Shown here: positions 1 through 6,992 of the stretch, piece after piece
Layout of the letters: each line of letters begins with the position of its first letter
Numbering within the stretch: position 1 is the first letter of the stretch
Source: an uncultured Alistipes sp.
Lineage (GTDB): Bacteria > Bacteroidota > Bacteroidia > Bacteroidales > Rikenellaceae
Assembly (NCBI GenBank): GCA_900549685.1
Contig: UROX01000134.1
Span: forward strand, 1 to 7,094
Reading direction: 5' to 3'
DNA: 7,094 nucleotides
Notes under the pieces: model-generated
Databases searched by the model: none
What the model saw: only the letters and a program-made list of their open reading frames with translations
What the model was told of the DNA's origin: nothing
Translations under genes and position numbers: made by a program

Positions 1-2466
1 TATTCGCCTGTGACAGGCGAGATCATGGTGCAGCAGACCGACGAACAGATCGTGGATAGGATTGGGTGCGATTATGCCGGCAGGAAGATCGCTCTGCTCG
101 CAGCTCTGGTACAGGGGCGTAAGGGACACTATCGCGAACTGTTCGAGAGTCTGGCCAAAAAGGGCTACCTCTATGCCCGTATCGACGGCGAAATCCGCGA
201 GATTTTCAACGGTATGCGGCTGGATCGTTACAAAGTCCATCATATCGAGCTGGTCGTCGATCGGCTGGTCGTCAGGGACGACATCCGCGAGAGGGCGCTC
301 AAAAGCCTGCGCGAGACGATGCGGCAGGGGAAGGGGACGACGATGCTGTACGATTACGACACGGGCGACGTCCGTTTTTACAGCCGCCATCTGATGTGTC
401 CGACCAGCGGGATCGCCTTCAACGAGCCTGCGCCCCATACCTTCTCGTTCAATTCGCCGCAGGGGGCCTGTCCGCACTGCAACGGGCTGGGCGAAGAGGC
501 TGTTTTCGATATGCACCGGGTGGTGCCCGACAGCAGCCGTTCGATCCGGCAGGGCGGTGTCGAACCGTTGGGAAAATACAAGAACAACCTGTTGTTCGCC
601 CGTATCGAGGCGCTGGGGCGCCGGTACGGATTCACGCTCGACGATCCGATCGAATCGCTCGACGAGCGGGCGCTCAATGCCGTCCTGTACGGCGAGAGCG
701 AGCCGTTGCACATCGACGCCCGCGAGCTGGGCGGCACGGGCAACTACATGGTGTCGTGGGAAGGCATAGCCGACTATATCGAGAAACAGCAGGACGACGC
801 CTCTTCGGGCAAGGGCGACAAGTGGCGGGAACAGTTCGTCGTGCGGCGGAAGTGCAGTGTCTGCGGCGGGAGCCGTCTTCGTTCCGAGGCGCTTCAGTTC
901 CGGATCGACGGAAAGAACATCGCCGAGCTGTCGGCGCTCAGTATCGAGGAGTTCGCCGCGTGGATGGAAGGAATCGAGAAACGTATCTCTGCCAAACAGG
1001 AATCGATCGCCCGGGAAATCCTCAAGGAGATCCGCGAGCGGCTCCGTTTCCTGTTGGACGTGGGATTGGGCTATCTGTCGTTGAGCCGCAGTTCGCGCTC
1101 GCTGTCCGGCGGCGAAAGCCAGCGCATCCGGCTGGCCACGCAGATCGGCTCGAAGCTGGTCAATGTGCTCTACATCCTCGACGAACCGAGCATCGGTCTG
1201 CATCAGAGGGATAACATACGGTTGATAAACAGCCTCAAGGCGTTGCGCGACGCGGGCAACTCGGTGATCGTCGTCGAGCACGACGAGGACATGATCCGCA
1301 GTGCCGACTGGATCGTCGATGTGGGTCCGCTGGCCGGCGTGAACGGAGGCGGTATCTGCGCTGCGGGTCCCCTGTCCGAGATCATGCGCTCGAATTCCAT
1401 CACGGCCGACTATCTGAGCGGCCGTCGCCGGATCGACGTTCCCGAACGGAGGCGGCCGGGCAACGGCCATTCCCTGTGGGTGCGGGGGGCCAGAGGCAAT
1501 AACCTGAAGAATATCGACGTCGAATTTCCGCTCGGCAAAATGATCTGCGTGACGGGTGTCAGCGGCAGCGGCAAATCGTCGCTCGTCAATGCCACGTTGC
1601 GCTATGCCGTGAGCCGCGAGCTTTACCGTTCGTTCGAGCAGCCGCTCGAGCATGATGCCGTCGAAGGGATCGAGCATATCGACAAACTGGTCGTCGTCGA
1701 TCAGTCGCCGATCGGTCGCACGCCCCGGAGCAATCCGGCGACCTATTCCAACGTGTTCGGCGACATCCGCAAGCTGTTCGAGGCCACGCCCGACGCCCAG
1801 ATCCGCGGATTCAAGGCCGGACGCTTCTCGTTCAACGTCAAGGGCGGCCGGTGCGAGGCCTGCCGGGGGGCGGGCGTGCAGACCATCGAGATGAATTTCC
1901 TGCCCGACGTCTACGTAAAATGCAACGTCTGCGACGGTCATCGCTATAACCGGGAGACGCTCGAAGTCAAATACAAGGGCAAGAGCATCGACGACGTGCT
2001 GAATATGACGATCAATCAGGCGGTCGAATTTTTCGGTGCCATCCCGTCGATCCATATGAAACTCAAGGCGATCCAGGATGTGGGACTCGGCTATCTGACG
2101 CTCGGGCAGCCCTGTACGACGCTGTCGGGCGGCGAGAGCCAGCGCATCAAGCTGTCGGCCGAACTGGCCAAGCGCGATACGGGCCGGACGCTCTATATCC
2201 TCGACGAACCAACGACCGGTCTTCATTTCGAGGACATCCGCGTCCTGCTCGGCGTGCTCGACAAACTGGTGGACAAAGGCAATACGGTCGTCGTCATCGA
2301 ACACAATCTGGATGTGATCAAGGTGGCCGACTATCTGATCGACATCGGACCCGAGGGCGGCCGGGAAGGCGGTCGTCTGCTGGCATGCGGAACGCCCGAG
2401 CAGGTGGCCGGGATCAGGGAAAGCTATACAGGGCGTTTCCTCAAACCGCTGCTAGAACGGAAATAG
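1..2466 (+). CDS. uvrA: UvrA, excinuclease ABC subunit A (5' end outside the window)
   Basis: This is the ATP-driven damage sensor of nucleotide excision repair; it binds DNA as a dimer and loads UvrB. The frame is open from base 1, and the GTG at 10 is an internal valine, not a start. Roughly the first 120 residues, including the first Walker A, are missing by comparison with the usual length of about 940. Counting from base 10, I see the first ABC signature LSGGESQ (365-371) and Walker B LYILDEP just after it. The second half has Walker A GVSGSGKS (516-523), a complete zinc finger (C615, C618, C638, C641), a second LSGGESQ (705-711) and a second LYILDEP. A further Cys pair sits at 282/285. 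The N-terminal finger has C130, C154 and C157 but Ser133 where a cysteine is usual. The long match to Bacteroidota UvrA as I recall it favours UvrA1 over a paralogue. The C-terminus looks complete. A hairpin follows the stop. Confidence 0.97.
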   Translation, partial: YSPVTGEIMVQQTDEQIVDRIGCDYAGRKIALLAALVQGRKGHYRELFESLAKKGYLYARIDGEIREIFNGMRLDRYKVHHIELVVDRLVVRDDIRERALKSLRETMRQGKGTTMLYDYDTGDVRFYSRHLMCPTSGIAFNEPAPHTFSFNSPQGACPHCNGLGEEAVFDMHRVVPDSSRSIRQGGVEPLGKYKNNLLFARIEALGRRYGFTLDDPIESLDERALNAVLYGESEPLHIDARELGGTGNYMVSWEGIADYIEKQQDDASSGKGDKWREQFVVRRKCSVCGGSRLRSEALQFRIDGKNIAELSALSIEEFAAWMEGIEKRISAKQESIAREILKEIRERLRFLLDVGLGYLSLSRSSRSLSGGESQRIRLATQIGSKLVNVLYILDEPSIGLHQRDNIRLINSLKALRDAGNSVIVVEHDEDMIRSADWIVDVGPLAGVNGGGICAAGPLSEIMRSNSITADYLSGRRRIDVPERRRPGNGHSLWVRGARGNNLKNIDVEFPLGKMICVTGVSGSGKSSLVNATLRYAVSRELYRSFEQPLEHDAVEGIEHIDKLVVVDQSPIGRTPRSNPATYSNVFGDIRKLFEATPDAQIRGFKAGRFSFNVKGGRCEACRGAGVQTIEMNFLPDVYVKCNVCDGHRYNRETLEVKYKGKSIDDVLNMTINQAVEFFGAIPSIHMKLKAIQDVGLGYLTLGQPCTTLSGGESQRIKLSAELAKRDTGRTLYILDEPTTGLHFEDIRVLLGVLDKLVDKGNTVVVIEHNLDVIKVADYLIDIGPEGGREGGRLLACGTPEQVAGIRESYTGRFLKPLLERK

Positions 2467-2489
2467 CAGAGGCGGATATGCCATGAAAC

Positions 2490-2523
2490 CGGAGGCCGGA
2501 ACCCGAACGGGTTTCGGCCTCCG
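2490..2523 (+). terminator. Hairpin just after uvrA, probable terminator with a weak U-tract
   Basis: A 15-bp stem (2490-2504 with 2509-2523, one G-U pair) closes a GAAC tetraloop, 24 bases past the uvrA stop. The stem is GC-rich and very stable. The bases after it (TCGTACAT) are not a proper T-run, so this may be a weak intrinsic terminator or a 3' end protecting the transcript. The position makes a uvrA 3'-end role the best reading. Confidence 0.6.
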
Positions 2524-2773
2524 TCGTACATAGGGCTGCGGGACGATTTTCCGGGGCGCTGTCTCGAATCCTTTCCGGTACGGAAGGATGGGCTTCGTCG
2601 CCGTAGTTGCGGACAGCATCGGCCGCAGGGTGAATATGGCCGGAAACTTCGGCGTGTCGGGATATGCGGCTGCCGGCCGAAACAGATACGTCACGGTATA
2701 CCTCCGATCTGGTTATCAGGCAGAAAAGGAGTACGTGCGACGTGTCGGTCCGGTCGGATCCAGCCCTCTGTTT

Positions 2774-2800
2774 TCCCCCGCTGCGGGGGACTGTTTCTTT
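2774..2800 (+). terminator. Small GC hairpin followed by a U-rich run, terminator- or attenuator-like
   Basis: A 7-bp stem (TCCCCCG at 2774-2780 with CGGGGGA at 2784-2790) closes a three-base loop and is followed by CTGTTTCTTT. This has the shape of a short intrinsic terminator on the plus strand. It lies about 90 bases before the GH2 start. It could end read-through from uvrA, end a short unannotated transcript, or sit in a GH2 leader if transcription begins further upstream. The T-run is interrupted, so the call is tentative. Confidence 0.4.
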
Positions 2801-2829
2801 CGCATGACGGATTATCGCGCAAAAATCGT

Positions 2830-2837
2830 TATATTGG
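2830..2837 (+). promoter_or_regulatory. Possible -7 element for the GH2 gene
   Basis: TATATTGG fits the Bacteroidota -7 pattern TAnnTTTG at all but one specified position. It lies about 54 bases before the ATG. I find no good TTTG at the expected distance upstream, so the site is weak and another promoter may be used. Confidence 0.25.
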
Positions 2838-2890
2838 TCCTCTCAAAGGATCGTCGGAAGGCGGTCCCGTAAACGGTTTAAAAGAAATTT

Positions 2891-5704
2891 ATGAAAAGAA
2901 AAACATTTTGTTTGTTGCTGGCGGCCGCTCTGTTGCATTTCTCCGGGAATGCCCGCGTGAAGCAGACGGAGCCTGTGTCGCTGGCGGGAAAATGGCGATT
3001 CTCTTTGGATGAAAAGGATGCGGGCGTCCGTGAGAAATGGTTCTCCCGTGCGCTGCCTCAGGCGACCGAGCTGCCCGGTTCGTGCGAACAGTTCGGTTTC
3101 GGGACGCCGGCCGGGGAGCCTACCGTGGGAAGACTGACCCGCGTGGTCCGCTACGAGGGCAAGGCCTGGTACCAGCGCGACATCGACATTCCGCAGGCAT
3201 GGCGCGGCAAGCGCGTCGAGCTGATGTTGGAACGCTGCCACTGGGAGTCCAACGTGTGGGTGGACGACAAGCCGTTCGGCATGCAGAACAGTCTCTCCGC
3301 GCCGCATGTGTACGATCTGGGCGAGCTTTCGCCCGGGAGGCATGTACTGACGATCTGTATCGACAACACCTATAAAATTCCCGTCGGAACATGGGTGCAC
3401 GCCCTGACGGAAGATACGCAGGGCAACTGGAATGGCATCATCGGCCGTATCGAGCTGCGGGCGACGGATCCGGTATGGATTCGGGACGTGCAGATCTTCG
3501 GAGACCGGATGACGGTCGAGGTAGGTAATGCCACCGGCCGCAGCGTCCGTGCCACGGTAGACGGGACGTCCTTCACGGTTCCAGACGGAGGCGCGACCGT
3601 CGAACTTCCGATGGCGCCGGAAAAAGAAAAATGGAACGAGTTCGCCCCCGTGCTTCACGAGAAGACCGTTTCGCTCAAAGCCTCCTCGTACCGGGATTCC
3701 AGAACGGTGCGCTACGGTGTGCGGAAACTCGCCGTCGAGAACGAGCAGTTCACCATCGACGGAGTGCCGTTCCTCATGCGGGGGCCGGTGGACGAATGCG
3801 TCTATCCGCTGACAGGCTATCCCCCGATGGACAAAGAGGAATGGGCGCGTATCCTCTCGATCTGTAAATCGTACGGATTCAATTACATGCGCTTCCACTC
3901 GTGGTGTCCTCCCGAAGCGGCTTTCGCCGCCGCCGACGAAGCGGGCTTTTTCTTCCAGATCGAGATTCCGCTCTGGACGATGGACGCTCCGCATTTCGGT
4001 CAGCATCCCGAGCGCGACCGGTTCATCGAGAACGAACTGGATCTGATTCTGAAAACATACGGCAATCATCCCTCTTTCGCCCTGATGGCTATGGGTAACG
4101 AGTCTTCGGGTTCGCTCGACCGCCTGGTGGCCGAGGGCCGCAAGAAAGATTCCCGCCATCTGTACCGCTGCGAGAACGGCGAGACCTCCGAGGCAGGCGA
4201 TTTCTTCGAGACGGGCCAGCGGGGCGTGGCCGGTCCCCGGACCGACTGGGACCGCTGGACGGTCGGAGCCTGGATCGCCGGTTCGGAAGACGGACAGGAC
4301 GACCGTCCGAAAGGAGGGCCCGTCCCGACGCTCTCGCACGAAGTGGGGCAGTGGGCCATGTATCCCGATTTCGACGAAATAGCCAAATACACGGGTACGC
4401 TCCGGGCCTATAACTACGAGGGCTACCGCCGCTCGCTCGAAAAGAATGGTATGCTCGCTCAGAACAAGGACTTCGCCCGGGCCAGCGGTCTGTTCAGCGT
4501 ATTGCTCTACAAGGACGAAATCGAGGCCAGCATGCGGTCGTGGCCTCACGGCGGATTCCAGATTCTCGAAGCCCGCGACTATCCCGGTCAGGGGACGGCT
4601 ATCGTCGGCTGGCTCGACGCTTTCTGGGACTCCAAGGGACTTATCGAACCGGAGGATTTCCGCCGTTTCTGCGGCTCCACGGTCGTGTTGGCCCGTATGC
4701 CCAAACGGGTCTATACCGAGGACGAGACGTTCCGGGTACAGGCCGAACTGGCCAATTACGGTCCCCGCGATCTGAAAGAGCAAACCCTCTGGCAACTGAA
4801 GGACGAAAAGGGCAATACGCTTGCCGAAGGGACGTTGCCGGCTGCGGAAGCGCCGGTGGGACGCGTAACGTCGCTCGGCGAGATATCCGTGCCGCTGGCC
4901 GGGGCCGCTTCGCCTTGCCGGCTGATCTTCAGCCTCGTTTCGGGCGATGCCGCCAACGACTGGAACATATGGGTATATCCCGCTCGCCAGAGCGAGGCGC
5001 CGCAGGACGTGCGTATCGCTTACCGTTATGACAAACAGACCCGCGAGGCGCTGGCCCGGGGCGAGAAAGTGCTGCTGTTCTCCGATCCTACCAAAGGACT
5101 CTATAAGATCGACCGTGTCATGCTCGGCCCGGACGAGGTGCGTCTGTTCGAGGTCAAACGGGGACAGAACGCTCTGGCCGGAAGTTTCCTGCCCGCATTC
5201 TGGAATCTGAGGCTTTTCAACCAGGTGGGTACGCTGGGGCTGCTGTGCGATCCCGACCATCCCGCATTGGCCGGTTTTCCGACCGAATGCCACAGCGACT
5301 GGCAGTGGGCCGATCTGCTCGGACGCTACTCGGCGTCGGATTCGTTCCGGACTGCCGGTGCTCCGGCCGATTACTGCGACGAGATGGAACGCCGCTGGGG
5401 CGATGTCTCCGACCGGTCGAAAGCCATCGTGCTGAACGATACGCCGGAAGATTTCCGTCCGATCGTACAGGTGATCGACAATTACGAACGCAACTACAAG
5501 CTGGGCATGATCTTCGAGACCCGAGTGGGGAACGGCAAGCTGCTGGTTTGTGCGATGGACTTGGATACGGACGCCGCCGAACGTCCGGCGGCCCGCCAGC
5601 TCAAGAGCAGCCTGCTGAACTACATGGCCGGTGAAAGTTTCGCTCCGAAACACGAATTGTCTGCCGACCTGCTCGAACGCATCCTGACGTTCGACGAGGA
5701 ATAG
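2891..5704 (+). CDS. Secreted glycoside hydrolase of the GH2 type, substrate unknown
   Basis: This is a 937-residue exported enzyme likely to cut a terminal sugar from a glycan with retention of configuration, as GH2 enzymes do. Residues 1-22 look like a Sec signal (MKRK, then a hydrophobic stretch, with a possible A-x cut after GNA). No lipobox is visible, so it is probably periplasmic. Residues about 30-195 form the sugar-binding jelly-roll (WYQRDIDIP at 93-101, ESNVWVDDKPFG at 119-130), followed by a short Ig-like part. The TIM barrel runs from about 277 to 600: R334-F-H-S-W, acid/base candidate N403-E404 in GNESS, and nucleophile candidate E484 in SHEVGQW. The 80-residue spacing is close to the 76 of E. 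coli LacZ. KYTG (499-502) and DYPGQGTAIVGWLDAF (563-578) follow. The last 330 residues are not a domain I recognise; GNGKLLVCAMDL (880-890 region) recurs, as I recall, near the ends of Bacteroidota GH2-type enzymes. The start codon sits in an A-rich context without a Shine-Dalgarno sequence. No PUL partners are in view. Confidence 0.88.
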   Translation: MKRKTFCLLLAAALLHFSGNARVKQTEPVSLAGKWRFSLDEKDAGVREKWFSRALPQATELPGSCEQFGFGTPAGEPTVGRLTRVVRYEGKAWYQRDIDIPQAWRGKRVELMLERCHWESNVWVDDKPFGMQNSLSAPHVYDLGELSPGRHVLTICIDNTYKIPVGTWVHALTEDTQGNWNGIIGRIELRATDPVWIRDVQIFGDRMTVEVGNATGRSVRATVDGTSFTVPDGGATVELPMAPEKEKWNEFAPVLHEKTVSLKASSYRDSRTVRYGVRKLAVENEQFTIDGVPFLMRGPVDECVYPLTGYPPMDKEEWARILSICKSYGFNYMRFHSWCPPEAAFAAADEAGFFFQIEIPLWTMDAPHFGQHPERDRFIENELDLILKTYGNHPSFALMAMGNESSGSLDRLVAEGRKKDSRHLYRCENGETSEAGDFFETGQRGVAGPRTDWDRWTVGAWIAGSEDGQDDRPKGGPVPTLSHEVGQWAMYPDFDEIAKYTGTLRAYNYEGYRRSLEKNGMLAQNKDFARASGLFSVLLYKDEIEASMRSWPHGGFQILEARDYPGQGTAIVGWLDAFWDSKGLIEPEDFRRFCGSTVVLARMPKRVYTEDETFRVQAELANYGPRDLKEQTLWQLKDEKGNTLAEGTLPAAEAPVGRVTSLGEISVPLAGAASPCRLIFSLVSGDAANDWNIWVYPARQSEAPQDVRIAYRYDKQTREALARGEKVLLFSDPTKGLYKIDRVMLGPDEVRLFEVKRGQNALAGSFLPAFWNLRLFNQVGTLGLLCDPDHPALAGFPTECHSDWQWADLLGRYSASDSFRTAGAPADYCDEMERRWGDVSDRSKAIVLNDTPEDFRPIVQVIDNYERNYKLGMIFETRVGNGKLLVCAMDLDTDAAERPAARQLKSSLLNYMAGESFAPKHELSADLLERILTFDEE

Positions 5705-5810
5705 AACGGGTCCCGTCTCCGTCGGAAAATCTGCCGGAGGACGGAATCGCCCGTCCCGGCACAGGCCGGAAAACAGAAAGGGTGTGCCTTCATGCCCCGA
5801 CAGAAAGATT

Positions 5811-5849
5811 TACCCCTGCCGCAGTTGTGTGGCAGGGGTATTTTTTTCT
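5811..5849 (+). terminator. Strong intrinsic terminator of the GH2 gene
   Basis: TACCCCTGCC (5811-5820) pairs perfectly with GGCAGGGGTA (5831-5840). The stem extends inward by three more pairs, one of them G-U, to a GTTG loop. Seven Ts follow at once (5841-5847). It lies about 107 bases past the GH2 stop. An imperfect hairpin at 5713-5744 precedes it in the 3' UTR. On the minus strand the tract after the stem is poor, so it acts mainly in the plus direction. Confidence 0.93.
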
Positions 5850-5955
5850 AAGGAAGGGGGGCTGCCTCTTCCTGTTTTGGAAGTAACTCTTCCGAACGCT
5901 GCCTTTTCATGCGGTATACCCCTCTGTTCTGTTTCCGGAACAAGGTGTATAAGGT

Positions 5956-6008
5956 GGCGTTTCCATGTGGTTTATATCTGTTGCTTTCCTGTTTTGTGTG
6001 GAAACGCC
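5956..6008. repeat. Perfect 10-bp inverted repeat, 33-base spacer
   Basis: GGCGTTTCCA at 5956-5965 is the exact reverse complement of TGGAAACGCC at 5999-6008. The spacer (5966-5998) is T-rich, and a few wobble pairs could extend the stem inward. No T-run follows on either strand, so it is not a standard terminator. It may be a structured RNA element or a protein-binding dyad. Confidence 0.7.
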
Positions 6009-6212
6009 TGTCCGTCCGAGCTTTGTGTATTTCCCGGAAGTCGGGTGACGCTGCCGTATTGTTTCGGGCACGGTCCTGCCGCAGGAAGGAAGAGAGCTAC
6101 GATAGGTATGAAAGTCCCGGGCGGCCACCGGTCGTGAAAAGCCGTTTTTTGCGGATAGAGGAAGCTGTGGAGTGGGGTGCCGTTTCCGATTTTTCTTGCC
6201 GGTACGGCGCGG

Positions 6213-6252
6213 CTGTCGGACAAAATCACACCTTGCGGCGGCTGTCCGACAG
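6213..6252. repeat. Perfect 10-bp inverted repeat whose arms are themselves palindromes
   Basis: CTGTCGGACA (6213-6222) is the exact reverse complement of TGTCCGACAG (6243-6252), with a 20-base spacer. Each arm contains a nine-base dyad, TGTC-N-GACA (6214-6222 and 6243-6251). The region therefore reads either as one hairpin or as two operator-like sites 29 bases apart. It starts about 48 bases beyond the stop of the minus-strand PH-domain gene, so a role at that transcript's 3' end is also possible. No T-run follows. Confidence 0.7.
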
Positions 6253-6299
6253 TAAATTCCCGGCGGACCGAAAGGCGCGGAACAGAGGCGAATAGTCGG

Positions 6300-6728
6300 T
6301 TATTTTAAAATGATCTTGGGATTAATCGTTCGGAGATCGTCGATGAATCCGTCTCGGTCTTTCGGAGATATTTCCATAGGGGACACACTTTTCAATATCT
6401 TCCGATCCGAAAATTTGATCGATACCCGATGCATCGATAACGCAGCCGTACTTAAAAGACTTGTCACTTTCTTTATCTCTGTTATTTTGTCCATCGGGAC
6501 CCACTGCCATTTATAGAACATCCTTACTCCGAGTTCGTTTCCCCGGATAGCATATTTGATGGAAGTGAAGATGAATATTTCTAATCCGACAAGGATAATA
6601 CTCTGGATGATACCGAGCAGCTGGTCTTCTCCGCTCAGAATCGGTCCGAGCATACAACACGCCAAGGTCAATGCCGCTGTGGCATACACCCACCAATCTA
6701 CTTTGGAATTATAGTATTTCACTGTCAT
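6300..6728 (-). CDS. Small membrane protein with a bacterial PH-type domain (PH_4/DUF1200-like)
   Basis: This encodes 142 residues. Two hydrophobic segments (about 12-31 and 37-57) are probably transmembrane helices in a hairpin. Residues about 58-137 resemble the bacterial PH domain once called DUF1200 (YyaB-like): KYAIRGNELGVRM, then W-VPMDKITEI, S-T-AALSMHRVSIKF, and the closing ISPKDRDGFIDDLRTINPKI. The function of this family is not established; the domain probably faces the cytoplasm. The open frame continues upstream to 6977, but I chose the ATG at 6728 because the family-like sequence starts there and a near-perfect promoter lies just before it. The 5' UTR is about 35 bases, without a Shine-Dalgarno sequence. 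GC is low: I count 40% in 6301-6360 and 42% in 6421-6480, against 67% in 841-900 of uvrA. It uses TTA, a codon absent from the GH2 gene. The gene is convergent with GH2. I am fairly sure of the domain and unsure of the role. Confidence 0.82.
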   Translation of the reverse strand: MTVKYYNSKVDWWVYATAALTLACCMLGPILSGEDQLLGIIQSIILVGLEIFIFTSIKYAIRGNELGVRMFYKWQWVPMDKITEIKKVTSLLSTAALSMHRVSIKFSDRKILKSVSPMEISPKDRDGFIDDLRTINPKIILK

Positions 6729-6769
6729 GCCGCACGCCGTTGTATAGTGAAACGAACCGTCTCCAATAG

Positions 6770-6800
6770 CAAAGTTAAAATAATATTGTTGAAATACAAA
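6770..6800 (-). promoter_or_regulatory. Bacteroidota primary-sigma promoter of the PH-domain gene
   Basis: On the minus strand TTTG (6797-6800) and TAACTTTG (6770-6777) are separated by exactly 19 bases. This matches the Bacteroidota consensus TTTG-N19..21-TAnnTTTG at every specified position, and the spacer is AT-rich. Transcription should begin near 6763. That fixes the start at 6728 and excludes the upstream extension of the frame. Confidence 0.8.
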
Positions 6801-6992
6801 CGCTTTCCCCCGTGCCGATGGCTTTCCGGGAAAGTTGCGACGAGGGCGGCGGTGTCCGTCGGATACGAACGGACGGAAGCCTGCCGACAAACCGAGGCTT
6901 ATCGGGAAAATCGCAGGTGCACGCTCGGAATATCGAGTCTTGGGACGATTCCGCTTCCTCGCGAAGTCGGATAGCACGGGAAAACGGCATGT
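6801..6992. other. GC-rich stretch upstream of the PH-domain promoter, no gene seen
   Basis: Open frames on both strands cross this stretch without any recognisable protein feature. It contains two small dyads: CTTTCC-G-GGAAAG at 6822-6834, about 22 bases upstream of the -33 box, and GTCCGT (6854-6859) with ACGGAC (6869-6874). These could be regulator sites or chance. Confidence 0.4.

Larger units (their letters stand above)
2524..2890. other. Gap between uvrA and the GH2 gene, no convincing gene
   Basis: I see no coding sequence I would support here. Short open frames exist on both strands (for example 2588-2872 on plus), but their translations show no recognisable domain. The stretch holds an imperfect hairpin at 2568-2589 (ATCCTTTCCG, loop GTA, CGGAAGGAT, with one bulged T) and a compact hairpin at 2774-2790. 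The last 60 bases become AT-rich and run into the GH2 start, so this part is the likely promoter and leader. Confidence 0.5.
5850..6299. other. Gap between the convergent GH2 and PH-domain genes, no convincing gene
   Basis: Two overlapping plus-strand frames (5784-6137 and 5909-6295) are open but encode Arg/Cys/Ser-rich sequence with no domain, and they overlap each other in different frames, so I do not call them genes. What the region does hold is dyad symmetry: perfect 10-bp inverted repeats at 5956-6008 and 6213-6252, and a short palindrome at 6074-6086 (TCCTGC-C-GCAGGA). I see no tRNA or other known RNA family. Confidence 0.55.

Noticed and set aside
396..1214. A 272-codon frame inside uvrA in another reading frame
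   Set aside because: It is a GC-driven shadow of uvrA; the translation is rich in Arg, Ala and Gly with no domain, while the main frame has all the UvrA motifs.
2588..2872. A 94-residue plus-strand frame between uvrA and the GH2 gene
   Set aside because: No recognisable motif; the frame runs through the hairpin at 2774-2790. The AAAAGGAG near 2727 is Shine-Dalgarno-like, but the strong genes here do not use one, so it is weak support.
2843..5653. A 936-codon open frame on the minus strand, opposite almost all of the GH2 gene
   Set aside because: It is in exact codon register with the GH2 gene, so it stays open simply because that GC-rich gene uses no TTA, CTA or TCA codons over this span. 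Its translation is rich in Arg, His and Pro and shows no domain, whereas the plus strand has a signal peptide and GH2 motifs.
5784..6295. Two overlapping plus-strand frames of 117 and 128 residues
   Set aside because: They overlap in different frames, show no domain or conserved-looking segment, and the first begins before the terminator at 5811-5849 and runs through it.
6729..6977. N-terminal extension of the PH-domain frame (83 extra residues)
   Set aside because: The extension contains the consensus promoter at 6770-6800, its sequence is basic and low in structure, and the membrane and PH segments are complete without it.
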